The notes beneath the pieces were generated by a model. That model searched no databases, had not been told where the DNA came from, and saw nothing but the letters and a program-made list of their open reading frames with translations. The translations under genes were made by a program, and so were the position numbers. A stretch of 35,920 nucleotides of DNA. Origin: Omnitrophica bacterium RIFCSPHIGHO2_02_FULL_51_18 (GTDB lineage: Bacteria; Omnitrophota; Gorgyraeia; 2-02-FULL-51-18). Positions 1 through 6,221 of the stretch are shown here, one piece after another; positions within the stretch are counted from its first letter, which is position 1, and each line of letters opens with the position of its first letter. The stretch is taken from assembly GCA_001804125.1 (NCBI GenBank), contig MHFI01000010.1, forward strand, positions 1 to 35,920, in the 5' to 3' direction.

Positions 1-102
1 TAGAGCTTGCTTGCTATTTTATCCTATCTTTTGGGAGGTCAGCTTTCATATTATCAAATCTTTCAACCTGTCCCCTCGGTAGACGGTACCGTTCTATGCA
101 GT
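1..102. other. Window edge, no gene seen
   Basis: No coding signal is visible before the stop codon of the pterin dehydratase gene. The stretch holds a 10-base palindrome (ACGGTACCGT) next to the string AACCTGTCCCC. The same string recurs near 588, on the other side of the two following genes, which may mark a small dispersed repeat. The plus-strand ORF that begins here runs antisense through the dehydratase gene and is a shadow. Confidence 0.4.
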
Positions 103-432
103 TTACTGTTTAGGAGTGATCCTATCAATTTTAACTGCGAGGATAAAGTCATTTTCAGACAATCCGCCGATCGCGTGAGTACTCAGCGTAACCGTCAATC
201 GTCGATAATTGGTCAGTGACAGATCGGGATGATGGTTTTCCGCTTCGGCGAGCTTTGCGATGCGGTTTATAAATCGGATGGCGCTCATAAAATCCTTCAT
301 ACGGTAGTCCTTGTAAATGGCGCGGCCCTTCGCCGACATCTTCCAATCTTTTAGCCATTTCATCAACCGAAGCGCTTGTTTTCTTTGGAGCGGCTTAACG
401 CCTCCTTCGCAGGGCAGGCACCTTTTTTTCAT
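103..432 (-). CDS. 4a-hydroxytetrahydrobiopterin dehydratase (PCD/DCoH family)
   Basis: A 109-residue protein, normal length for the family. Members dehydrate 4a-hydroxytetrahydropterin, recycling the cofactor of aromatic amino acid hydroxylases, or act in related pterin chemistry in the cytoplasm. The family signature is clear: ENHHPDL (the active-site His pair), a Tyr shortly after, then THAIGGLSENDF and a final Asp (KID). The N-terminus CLPCEGG is also typical. The ATG at 432 follows AGGGAA on the minus strand and lies 7 bases past the stop of the zinc-ribbon gene, so the two are probably co-transcribed. No aromatic hydroxylase is visible nearby, so the physiological role is open. Confidence 0.93.
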   Translation of the reverse strand: MKKRCLPCEGGVKPLQRKQALRLMKWLKDWKMSAKGRAIYKDYRMKDFMSAIRFINRIAKLAEAENHHPDLSLTNYRRLTVTLSTHAIGGLSENDFILAVKIDRITPKQ

Positions 433-439
433 GGGTTCC

Positions 440-550
440 CTATGGCTCCTCTTCTACTTCAGCGTCAAACGAAGCGCCGCAGTGTGGGCATGAGCCGTTT
501 TCGATATCAGGCTGGTCTATCGGTTCACCGCAATTCGGGCAAATGAACAT
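440..550 (-). CDS. Small zinc-ribbon protein (36 residues)
   Basis: This gene is too short for the ORF track. The minus strand reads MFICPNCGEP, then CPHCGASFDA and an acidic tail EVEEEP before TAG. Two CPxCG knuckles about 19 residues apart form a complete rubredoxin-type zinc ribbon that could bind one Zn. It lies directly upstream of the pterin dehydratase gene with a 7-base gap, which suggests one operon. There is no convincing ribosome site before the ATG. Function is unknown; small ribbons of this type usually act as metal-binding or protein-docking modules. Confidence 0.7.
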   Translation of the reverse strand: MFICPNCGEPIDQPDIENGSCPHCGASFDAEVEEEP

Positions 551-601
551 GATAGGGATAGTTTACTGCGGGAAGGAGAATTAGTCTAACCTGTCCCCAA
601 A

Positions 602-800
602 CAAATCCTTCACTCCCTAGAAAGGAGACCCTCGCCATTTATTAGGCGACCACAAAATCATGTTATTTTTCCGACGGAAATGAGGGGTGTCGCAACCTAG
701 ACCGTTTTCACTCAGATTTCATGTTCACCCTGACCCGGAAGGAGATCCGGAACATATCACAATTTGGGGATATCAAGTTGGGGCGGCAGAAGTTTGAGTC
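602..800 (+). pseudogene. Decayed ORF6N-domain gene fragment
   Basis: Two plus-strand frames together resemble the start of an ORF6N (phage antirepressor-type) domain. The frame from 602 gives FIRRPQNHVIFPTEMRGVAT and then a TAG at 698. The frame from 601 continues as RNLDRFHSDFMFTLTRKEIR followed by NISQFG. The family pattern is roughly IRGxKVILDxDLAxLYGVxT, then LNxxVKRNxxRFPxDFMFQLTxxE and SQF. The match therefore needs one frameshift and loss of about eight residues between the two blocks. No match continues past about 800. The 721-981 ORF of the track includes the second block but then runs antisense to the next gene. I infer a dead remnant of a mobile-element gene. Confidence 0.5.
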
Positions 801-856
801 AGGCTGCCGGGTGGCGAAGCCTTGTCGGGACCTGGTCCCGCATATCAAACACTCAT

Positions 857-1120
857 TTATAGATGAAATTTACCCTGATCGTTATAACCCTTCCGGTTCA
901 ACCCCTTCTGAAATTTCTTTTCCACTTCATCAACCGCGGTTTTTAAGGTGCCGAGGATCTTTTCGACTTGCTCGGCGGTGAATTCATAGTTGGCGCCGGC
1001 AAGATTGCCGATGATCCCGATCTTTTTAACGGCGTTGCCGACCCGGAGTTCGGCCAGTCTCTTGAACCGCTCTGCCTTGGATTCTTCCTTGCCGCCAGTC
1101 ACATTTTCTTCATTGGCCAT
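857..1120 (-). CDS. Conserved small protein of unknown function (RFKRLAxxRVxxA type)
   Basis: An 87-residue soluble protein with an acidic, disordered-looking N-terminus (MANEENVTGGKEES). The core reads ERFKRLAELRVGNAVKKIGI, IGNLAG, then NYEFTAEQVEKILGTLK. From memory this matches a widespread family of small uncharacterised bacterial proteins that begin with a similar RFxRLAxxRVxKA helix and carry a YxYTEEQVxKI helix. The fold is probably all-alpha. The ATG follows GAGGT at good spacing. It lies 50 bases after the CDGSH gene on the same strand, so co-transcription is likely. No function can be assigned. Confidence 0.75.
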   Translation of the reverse strand: MANEENVTGGKEESKAERFKRLAELRVGNAVKKIGIIGNLAGANYEFTAEQVEKILGTLKTAVDEVEKKFQKGLNRKGYNDQGKFHL

Positions 1121-1170
1121 GGATACCTCGTTAGAATCAATCTATCCTCCCTCTTTTTTCAGACCTCGGG

Positions 1171-1407
1171 CTATTTTAACTTCGCGTGCGTCCCGTCACA
1201 AAAAGGTTTGTTCGCGGATTCTTTGCATCCGCACCAGGCGATTTTCTTGTCAGTATCGAGGTGGGTTTTGAGGGGCCTCATGCCGGTGTTTTTGCGGGCG
1301 TGTGAGCCATCACAAAAGGGCTGTTTTTCGGATTCGCCGCAGGCGCACCAAAAATAGTCGCCGGGCTTCATGTCGATCACAAACGGTGTATTTTGTTTCG
1401 TGCTCAT
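1171..1407 (-). CDS. CDGSH iron-sulfur protein with two Fe-S domains
   Basis: A 78-residue protein with two complete mitoNEET-type [2Fe-2S] motifs. The first is CACGESEKQPFCDGSH and the second CGCKESANKPFCDGTH. Both keep three Cys and the terminal His ligand. The double-motif architecture is known from bacteria and from the human CISD3 class. Such proteins bind redox-active clusters and are implicated in Fe-S and redox handling; the exact role here is unknown. There is no membrane anchor, so it is probably cytosolic. The ATG has a good AAGGAG site seven bases upstream. The downstream small conserved gene is probably in the same transcript. Confidence 0.92.
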   Translation of the reverse strand: MSTKQNTPFVIDMKPGDYFWCACGESEKQPFCDGSHARKNTGMRPLKTHLDTDKKIAWCGCKESANKPFCDGTHAKLK

Positions 1408-1515
1408 ACGTTCTCTCCTTGTACCATCAACCGTTTCCTACATCTTCCCCGCTTCGTCTTTCAGCCTAAGCGCGTCCGCGTTCTTGAAATCATATTGGAG
1501 CGCGAGCACTTCGCA

Positions 1516-1552
1516 GCCCTCCTAAGTTCTGCAACGCAGAACGAAGGAGGGC
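1516..1552. repeat. Palindromic element after the tmRNA 3' end
   Basis: Arms GCCCTCCTAAGTTCTGC and GCAGAACGAAGGAGGGC surround a three-base AAC loop, giving 17 bases per arm with two mismatches. The flanks (CTTCGC and GAAG) extend the pairing. It begins seven bases downstream of the tmRNA CCA end on the tmRNA strand. No T-run follows, so it is not an ordinary terminator. On the minus strand, just past the hairpin, a short frame (LALQYDFKNADALRLKDEA, then GKM and stop near 1438) could be a gene fragment, at low confidence. Confidence 0.7.
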
Positions 1553-1559
1553 GAAGAAG

Positions 1560-1947
1560 TGGTGGAGGCGGCGGGAATTGAACCCGCGTCTCCGGCTTTC
1601 GCACCTGGAGCTTCTACATGCTTAGCTGCTTATTTAGATGTCCTCTCCAAGCTCGAATCAGCACGATTTTAAAGAGTGAGCCCCATGTCACATCTCGTCA
1701 AACCAGCCAGAGACACGCTGGCAAGACCAGCCTGCTATCGACGCCCGACCTCATCCCGCAGGCGCAGATGAGCGGACGGCAGCCGTTATTAGGCGGCTAG
1801 CGGAAACGCCATAGGTGCCATGAAGGGCACCCGCACGATGTTCGTGTTTTTAGCGTTTAATTTGGTGCCAGGTGTTTAAGGAGGCCTCCCGACAACCTCC
1901 GCATGCTACTATCAGATCAAAGAGCCGGATCGAAACCGATCGCCCCC
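1560..1947 (-). ncRNA. ssrA: Transfer-messenger RNA (tmRNA)
   Basis: A one-piece tmRNA of 388 bases that rescues stalled ribosomes and tags their products. The 5' end GGGGGCG pairs with CGCCTCC near the 3' end, followed by an encoded ACCA. The T-arm-like GGGTTCAATTCCC and the tRNA-like D-region are present. The tag frame runs from 1854 down to 1789: the resume codon is GCT (Ala), the peptide starts AKNTNIVRVP and ends MAFPLAA, and it closes with two TAA codons, 21 residues in all. The LAA end is the classic protease-recognition tail. It lies directly downstream of smpB, its protein partner. Confidence 0.96.
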
Positions 1948-1956
1948 CAGACCCAT

Positions 1957-2090
1957 CTAAATCCGAAATCCGAAACTCGAAACAATATCGAAATTCAAAT
2001 GCTCAAAATTTAAAACAGCTGTTTTAATCATTTGAGTTTTGGTCATTCCTATTTGTTTCGGATTTCGAATTTCGTGCTTCGAATTTTAAT
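1957..2090. repeat. A/T-rich imperfect palindromic element between smpB and ssrA
   Basis: The gap between smpB and tmRNA is filled by a long imperfect inverted repeat. Its centre is a perfect 18-base palindrome, TTAAAACAGCTGTTTTAA (2010-2027). Outward, CAAATGCTCAAAA faces CATTTGAGTTTTG, and GAAATCCGAAACTCGAAAC faces GTTTCGGATTTCGAATTTC. The CGAAAT/CCGAAA wording is unlike the rest of the window and looks like a dispersed MITE-like or REP-type unit. Any separate tmRNA promoter must lie in or across it; I see only a weak TAGAT-like -10 close to the RNA start. Confidence 0.65.
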
Positions 2091-2091
2091 T

Positions 2092-2568
2092 TTATCTCCT
2101 ATTTCTACTCTTCACGGCGCGGTCGATGTCGCGCTCGGCGTCGCGCTTTTTGATGTCGGTGCGCTTGTCCCAGAGCTTTTTACCCTTCGCCACCGCCAAT
2201 TCCACCTTAGCCAGCCCGCGCTTGTTGAAATAGAGTTTTAAAGGGATCAGCGTAAAACCGCGTTCAAGCGCCTTGCTTTTAAGTTTTTCTACCTGAGAAC
2301 GGTGAAGAAGAAGCTTTCTGGCACGGGTGGGCTCATCGGGATTCTCCCGGTTCCCCATCTCGTAGGGCGCTATGTAAAGATTATACAAGAATAGCTCTTC
2401 CCCTTCAAGCCGCGCGAAACTCCCCGAGAGGCTGGCTTTGTGGTCCCTCAAGGACTTCACCTCGCACCCCGAGAGCATAAGCCCCGCTTCCATGGACTCA
2501 ACGATAAAATAATCCCGCCGCGCCTCGTGGTGCGTGACAATAACCGGATCTTCTTTCTTCCCTTTCAC
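2092..2568 (-). CDS. smpB: SsrA-binding protein SmpB
   Basis: SmpB binds tmRNA and delivers it to stalled ribosomes. Hallmarks: ARRDYFIVE, GLMLSGCEVKSLRDHKASL, LFLYNLYIAPYE, ARKLLLHRSQVEKL, LIPLKLYFNKRGLAKVELA and a basic tail AKGKKLWDKRTDIKKRDAERD. The ORF track starts at a TTG at 2622, inside an inverted repeat. I prefer the GTG at 2568, because AGAGGTGG lies just upstream and the product (158 residues, VKGKKEDPVIV...) has normal SmpB length. The start and ribosome site sit in the 3' arm of a leader hairpin. The gene precedes ssrA on the same strand. Confidence 0.95.
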   Translation of the reverse strand: MKGKKEDPVIVTHHEARRDYFIVESMEAGLMLSGCEVKSLRDHKASLSGSFARLEGEELFLYNLYIAPYEMGNRENPDEPTRARKLLLHRSQVEKLKSKALERGFTLIPLKLYFNKRGLAKVELAVAKGKKLWDKRTDIKKRDAERDIDRAVKSRNRR

Positions 2569-2636
2569 CCCACCACCTCTTTGGCCCGCATACGCGGGCC
2601 GATTGTGAAACAATCGTTGCAAAGAGGTGGTGGGGT
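2567..2636 (-). promoter_or_regulatory. Folded smpB leader sequestering its ribosome site and start
   Basis: A perfect 17-base inverted repeat (ACCCCACCACCTCTTTG / CAAAGAGGTGGTGGGGT) encloses two small hairpins: GGCCCGC-ATAC-GCGGGCC and GATTGT-GAA-ACAATC. Read from the likely smpB promoter, the RNA would form a three-way junction. Its 5' arm pairs fully with the AGAGGTGGTGGGGTG that contains the smpB ribosome site and start codon. Translation would need this structure to open. Whether it is a regulator or just a palindromic insertion cannot be told from sequence. Confidence 0.65.
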
Positions 2637-2645
2637 CATGGCGTT

Positions 2646-2674
2646 ACTATAACATACACCGGGTGCCTTGAAAA
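2646..2674 (-). promoter_or_regulatory. Likely smpB promoter
   Basis: On the minus strand, TTTTCA (-35, four of six consensus bases) and TATAGT (-10) are 17 bases apart. Transcription would begin near 2640, so the RNA carries the complete smpB leader fold. The -35 box directly abuts the -35 box of the divergent TPR gene. Confidence 0.5.
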
Positions 2675-2704
2675 TTGCGAATAAAATGCCGGCTCTGTTA
2701 CAAT
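2675..2704 (+). promoter_or_regulatory. Likely promoter of the TPR gene
   Basis: TTGCGA and TACAAT are 18 bases apart on the plus strand. The expected start of transcription falls on or next to the ATG at 2711, and no ribosome site is visible upstream of it. This implies a leaderless or nearly leaderless mRNA. Confidence 0.45.
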
Positions 2705-2710
2705 GTGTGC

Positions 2711-3097
2711 ATGAAAAAAGGCCTGATCCTAAGCCTCGCGTTTTTCCTGCTGTCCCGCACGGCGGGCGCCGAACCTAAGAACATCGTCGAAATATCCGAT
2801 GCATCGATAAGCCAAATTGACGCGCTTCATACGAAAGCCGAAGGCCAGATCGTGGAAAATGACTTCAGGGGCGCCGTCAGAACCTATGAGGACATTCTTC
2901 TCGTGGAACCCGACGACGAAGCCGCCTACACGAATCTGGGCCGCATCTACATGATCCTGGGAGACACGCAAAAAGCCGCGGAATGTTTTCAAAATGCGCT
3001 GCATATCAACCCCGACAATGAAGGCGCGCTGTTTGGCATTGAAAAAATAAGGGACCCGGACAAAGAGTTTGTTGAGTCCGCGTCACCGCAGACCTGA
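2711..3097 (+). CDS. Exported TPR-repeat protein
   Basis: I start the protein at the second Met of the track ORF, giving 128 residues with a clean signal peptide: MKKGLILSLAFFLLSRTAGA, cleavage likely before EPKN. The mature part holds about two TPR units, visible as DFRGAVRTYEDILLVEPDDEAAYTNLGRIY followed by GDTQKAAECFQNALHINPDNE. TPRs mediate protein-protein contacts, so a periplasmic scaffold role is likely but the partner is unknown. It is transcribed away from smpB and converges on the cyclase gene, with an overlapping hairpin as probable terminator. The upstream extension in the track (MRIKCRLCYNVC) has no signal-peptide logic and covers the promoter. Confidence 0.8.
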   Translation: MKKGLILSLAFFLLSRTAGAEPKNIVEISDASISQIDALHTKAEGQIVENDFRGAVRTYEDILLVEPDDEAAYTNLGRIYMILGDTQKAAECFQNALHINPDNEGALFGIEKIRDPDKEFVESASPQT

Positions 3098-3107
3098 CGC
3101 GCTTTTT
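3079..3107 (+). terminator. Probable terminator of the TPR gene
   Basis: CGCGTCA and TGACGCG pair around a nine-base loop and are followed by CTTTTTG. The stem overlaps the TGA stop of the TPR gene, and the convergent cyclase gene ends two bases beyond. Confidence 0.5.
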
Positions 3108-3108
3108 G

Positions 3109-4818
3109 TCAGGACCTGTGGCTCTGTTTATCCAGAAAAAGGTCCTTATCCGCCTCTTCTATGAGCGCCTGCGGATGGGGAGGAGTTCGCGGATTTTTAG
3201 CGGGATCAAACGAAGCCACACCGATGCTGATCGAGGAGCCTTGAAGCGCGGGCTCAAGTGTCTTGACCATCGTATGATACATGTCCCTTAAGCGTTCACG
3301 ATAGATTTTTGCCTCCTCAAGACTCGAATGCCATAAAAGAATTACAAACTCATCACCGCCATATCGGGAGACGACATCATAGCGCCTGGCGCTTTCCTGA
3401 ATCACCTTCCCCGCTCGTTTAATCATGTCGTTCCCCACTTCATGCCCCAGCGTATCGTTGACCTGTTTGAAACGATCGAGGTCCGTCATCACAACCGACA
3501 CCGGCGATTTCGCGCGAAGACAGCGCTTCCATTCTTCCTCGAGGCACTCGCGAAGATATTCATATTTGTAAAGCCCCGTCAGCTTGTCATGGATAACCTT
3601 CGTCTCAAGGCCCTTATTTTCCAAAAGAAGCTGGAGTGAATTGGCGAAAAAACCGGCCAGAGTCGCAAAAAACGGGCCGAACAAGGCCGTGAAAGGCTCC
3701 ATCACCATGTCTTGCGCAAAAAGAAGCTGCGATCCTATGAAAACTCCCCCGACGGCCGCGACCGAACCCGCGATGCCAAGCCAAAACCTCCTCGACAGGT
3801 ACAGCCCCAGGACGCAAAGCCCCACGAGCCAGGCGATCGTTTCGGTGACTTTGTCCGGGACAAACCGGAGCATGCGGCCGGATAAAATGGAAATGAGCTC
3901 GTTGGCATGAATCCCGATCCCGGACATAATCCCGAAAGGTGTCGAATGCATGTCAGAAAAAAGGGACGATCTCAAACCGATCAAAACCATCTTGTTCCTG
4001 ATTTCGGAACCGGACACTTTGCCCTGCACCACCTTCCAGGCGGGTATTGTTAAAAAATCGGACTCAGCGGCCAGGTAATTGATCGTATAACTGCCATCGG
4101 GCTCCAAAAAAACAGCCCGGCGCGGCGCGTTGCCCACCGTGACCAACCCAAGCACGCGGTCATAGCCGGGATTGTTTTTCTCAAGGCCATCGGAATAACC
4201 GGCCACAAGCTGCAAAGGAAACGAGCTTTCAAAAAATCCCCCCGCATTCGCGGCCGCCAGGCCGCCGGGGCCGGCGATTTTCTGCACCGCATACGGCCGC
4301 ACGAGATACGAACGCCGGATCGAGAGATCCGCGTCCATTATCTTCTCAAGGTAGCCGACTCTCGCGGCGGCTTCGGCAATCAGGGGGCTCGGTCCTACCA
4401 GGCGATTGGATTCATCAAACGTAGCGCCGACGACGACGTTGCCATGCGTGCGCAGGGCCTGGGCCAGGATTTGGCTGGATTCGCTCGATCCGTCCTCAAG
4501 GCCCGCAAAAGAAACATTGAGCCCTATGAGCCGTGCCCCGCGGGCCGCCAGCTCATCGATCATAACGGCAAACGTGCGCCTTGACCATGGCCAGCGGGCG
4601 TTTAATTTCCGGCAGGATTCATCGTCAATCGAAACAAATACGATTTCTTTCAAGATTCCGGGTTCCGCCGAGGAAAGGCGGCGGATCTTGAAAAACAAAT
4701 CGCGCGTGTTTAGCGCAAGTTTTTGGACGGTTTCTGAGGATTCAAAATAAAACGGGAGTGACCAGTAGATGGATGAGAAAACAATTAAAACTGCGGCCGG
4801 ATAAAAATACTTTTTCAT
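3109..4818 (-). CDS. CHASE2-domain diguanylate cyclase
   Basis: A 569-residue membrane sensor expected to make cyclic di-GMP. An N-terminal membrane segment is followed by a large extracytoplasmic CHASE2 domain (about 35-310), recognisable by FVSIDDESCRKLNARWPWSR, AARGARLIGLNVSF, RRSYLVRPYA and VLIGLRSSLFSDMHSTPFG. Two to four membrane helices come next (about 325-395). The GGDEF domain starts at DKLTGLYKYEYL and has an intact RYGGDEF (487-491), so it should be active. RRYD just upstream fits the RxxD product-inhibition site. The C-terminal helix (DKDLFLDKQ) is slightly degenerate. The ATG has no clear ribosome site. A second CHASE2 protein with a phosphatase output lies at the right end of the window. 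Confidence 0.93.
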   Translation of the reverse strand: MKKYFYPAAVLIVFSSIYWSLPFYFESSETVQKLALNTRDLFFKIRRLSSAEPGILKEIVFVSIDDESCRKLNARWPWSRRTFAVMIDELAARGARLIGLNVSFAGLEDGSSESSQILAQALRTHGNVVVGATFDESNRLVGPSPLIAEAAARVGYLEKIMDADLSIRRSYLVRPYAVQKIAGPGGLAAANAGGFFESSFPLQLVAGYSDGLEKNNPGYDRVLGLVTVGNAPRRAVFLEPDGSYTINYLAAESDFLTIPAWKVVQGKVSGSEIRNKMVLIGLRSSLFSDMHSTPFGIMSGIGIHANELISILSGRMLRFVPDKVTETIAWLVGLCVLGLYLSRRFWLGIAGSVAAVGGVFIGSQLLFAQDMVMEPFTALFGPFFATLAGFFANSLQLLLENKGLETKVIHDKLTGLYKYEYLRECLEEEWKRCLRAKSPVSVVMTDLDRFKQVNDTLGHEVGNDMIKRAGKVIQESARRYDVVSRYGGDEFVILLWHSSLEEAKIYRERLRDMYHTMVKTLEPALQGSSISIGVASFDPAKNPRTPPHPQALIEEADKDLFLDKQSHRS

Positions 4819-4839
4819 GAAAATGTGCCAGGTGCTTGC

Positions 4840-4859
4840 ACTGCGAAGCTCTTCGCAGT
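4840..4859. repeat. Perfect hairpin downstream of tRNA-Leu(CAG)
   Basis: ACTGCGAAG and CTTCGCAGT form a 9-base perfect stem with a CT centre. It lies 23 bases beyond the tRNA 3' end, between the tRNA and the cyclase start. On the tRNA strand no T-run follows. The surrounding text (GAAGCAGTGC, CGAAGAAGGGCGAAG) resembles the element after the tmRNA. Confidence 0.6.
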
Positions 4860-4882
4860 TTTAGCGAAGAAGGGCGAAGCAG

Positions 4883-4964
4883 TGCGGAAGGTGGGATTTG
4901 AACCCACAAGCCTTGCGGCACAGGCTTCTGAGACCTGCGCGTATGCCAATTCCGCCACTTCCGC
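4883..4964 (-). tRNA. tRNA-Leu, anticodon CAG
   Basis: The acceptor pair is GCGGAAG / CTTCCGC with discriminator A. The D-arm is GGCGGAATTGGCATACGCG. The anticodon loop CTCAGAA reads CAG and decodes CUG. The long variable arm (TGCCGCAAGGCTTGT) and the T-arm GTGGGTTCAAATCCCAC complete a class II tRNA. CCA is not encoded; CTG follows the discriminator. Confidence 0.95.
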
Positions 4965-4999
4965 GAGTTTTGTATGCGAAATATTATTTAAAAACAAAA

Positions 5000-6148
5000 T
5001 TACTTGCGGTTTGAGATGGGAATGTAGGCGCGGCTCTGGGCGCCCACGTATTCCGAAACAGGCCGGATCAGACGATTGTCCTTCAACTGTTCAAGCAGGT
5101 GGGCCGTCCACCCCGCCATACGACTGATCGCGAACATCGGCGTAAAAAGATCCACGGGAATCCCGATCGTGTAAAGCACCGAGGCGGAATAAAAATCGAC
5201 GTTGCAATTAAGCTTCTTTCTCGCCCAAACGGTCTGCTCGAGCTTCTCCGAAATCGCAAACCACTTGACTTCCTGCTTGTTGTTTTCAGCGAGCGTCTTC
5301 GCCATCAGACGCAAATCGTCCGCGCGCGGGTCCGGGCCTTTGTAAACACGGTGGCCGAAACCCATCAATTTCTTTTTGTTCTGAAGCGCGTCTTCCACAA
5401 AGGCTTCGACTTTATCCAAACTTCCGATGGCAATCAGGCTCTCCATCGTGCGGCTGTTCGCCGATCCGTGCAAGTCCCCTTTAAGCGTGCCGACCGCCGA
5501 AACAATCGCCGAATAAATGTCCGAGAGCGTCGAGACGGTAATCACCGCGGCGAACGTCGATGCATTCAGATCATGCTCGGCCAGGAGAACGAAATATTTA
5601 TCCAGCATCTTGGATTCGGTGGGTGTCGCGTCTTCCCCCTTCATCATGTAAAGAAAATTGGCGGCCGTGCTCACCGTGGACTCGAGCTTCGGATGGACAA
5701 GCTTCTCGTTGCGCCGGACCCTGTCAAAGTAGGCCACAATGGAAGGCACCCTCGCCATGAGCCGTATCGTCTTGCGAATGTTCGACTCGGCCGATTTGTC
5801 GTCCGCTTCGGGATCATAAAAAGAAAGAAGCGACACGCCGGTCCGAAGCGCCGCCATCGGATTGGCCGTCTTCGGGAATGATTCAATGAGCCGCACGAGG
5901 TCTTTCGGAAGCTCGCGCTCGCTGGCGAGTTTATTTTTAAAATCAATCAGCTGTCTTTCGGTGGGCAGATCGCCGAAAAGCAGCAAATAAGCCGTTTCTT
6001 CAAAATTGGAATTCACGGCCAGATCATGGATGTCATAACCGCGGTAGGACAGCCTTGAATTTTTTCCGTCTATCAGGCAGATTGAACTCTCTGCCGCAAC
6101 GACGTCTTCGAGACCTTTTGAAAACGTGCTTTGCTCAGGCGTGCTCAA
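5000..6148 (-). CDS. gltA: Citrate synthase family protein
   Basis: Citrate synthase condenses oxaloacetate with acetyl-CoA at the entry of the TCA cycle; some members use propionyl-CoA. The 382 residues match the short (about 380) bacterial type. Start region: SSICLIDGKNSRLSYRGYDI. Expected active-site residues are present: His192 (LAEHDLNAST), catalytic His227 (DLHGSAN), His266 with its Arg (GFGHRVYKGPDPRA) and catalytic Asp318 (NVDFYSA). The end RPVSEYVGAQSRAYIPI is typical. One oddity is LHGSANSRTM where most relatives have LHGGANE. The start is TTG at 6148, supported by AGAGGAG eight bases upstream and no nearby in-frame ATG. Citrate versus methylcitrate specificity cannot be decided. 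The lyase gene lies upstream on the same strand. Confidence 0.9.
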   Translation of the reverse strand: MSTPEQSTFSKGLEDVVAAESSICLIDGKNSRLSYRGYDIHDLAVNSNFEETAYLLLFGDLPTERQLIDFKNKLASERELPKDLVRLIESFPKTANPMAALRTGVSLLSFYDPEADDKSAESNIRKTIRLMARVPSIVAYFDRVRRNEKLVHPKLESTVSTAANFLYMMKGEDATPTESKMLDKYFVLLAEHDLNASTFAAVITVSTLSDIYSAIVSAVGTLKGDLHGSANSRTMESLIAIGSLDKVEAFVEDALQNKKKLMGFGHRVYKGPDPRADDLRLMAKTLAENNKQEVKWFAISEKLEQTVWARKKLNCNVDFYSASVLYTIGIPVDLFTPMFAISRMAGWTAHLLEQLKDNRLIRPVSEYVGAQSRAYIPISNRK

Positions 6149-6176
6149 GTGTCTTGCTCCTCTTGTTATGAATGCT

Positions 6177-6206
6177 TATTCTGCCACCCGCACGCACTAA
6201 AATCAA
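6177..6206 (-). promoter_or_regulatory. Possible citrate synthase promoter
   Basis: TTGATT and AGAATA are 18 bases apart on the minus strand, about 30 bases upstream of the TTG start. It sits in the 73-base gap after the lyase gene. Confidence 0.4.
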
Positions 6207-6221
6207 CCCGAAAAGGAAACG

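Noticed and set aside
7-219. 70-residue ORF at the window start
   Set aside because: Runs antisense through the end of the pterin dehydratase gene and has no protein-like features.
1864-4834. GTGCCAGGTG at 1865 and 4825 as a dispersed repeat
   Set aside because: One copy belongs to the tmRNA structure itself and the flanks do not match, so I regard it as coincidence.
5099-5881. 260-residue plus-strand ORF
   Set aside because: It lies fully antisense to citrate synthase, is very rich in Arg and His, and shows no domain; it is a shadow of codon bias on the real strand.
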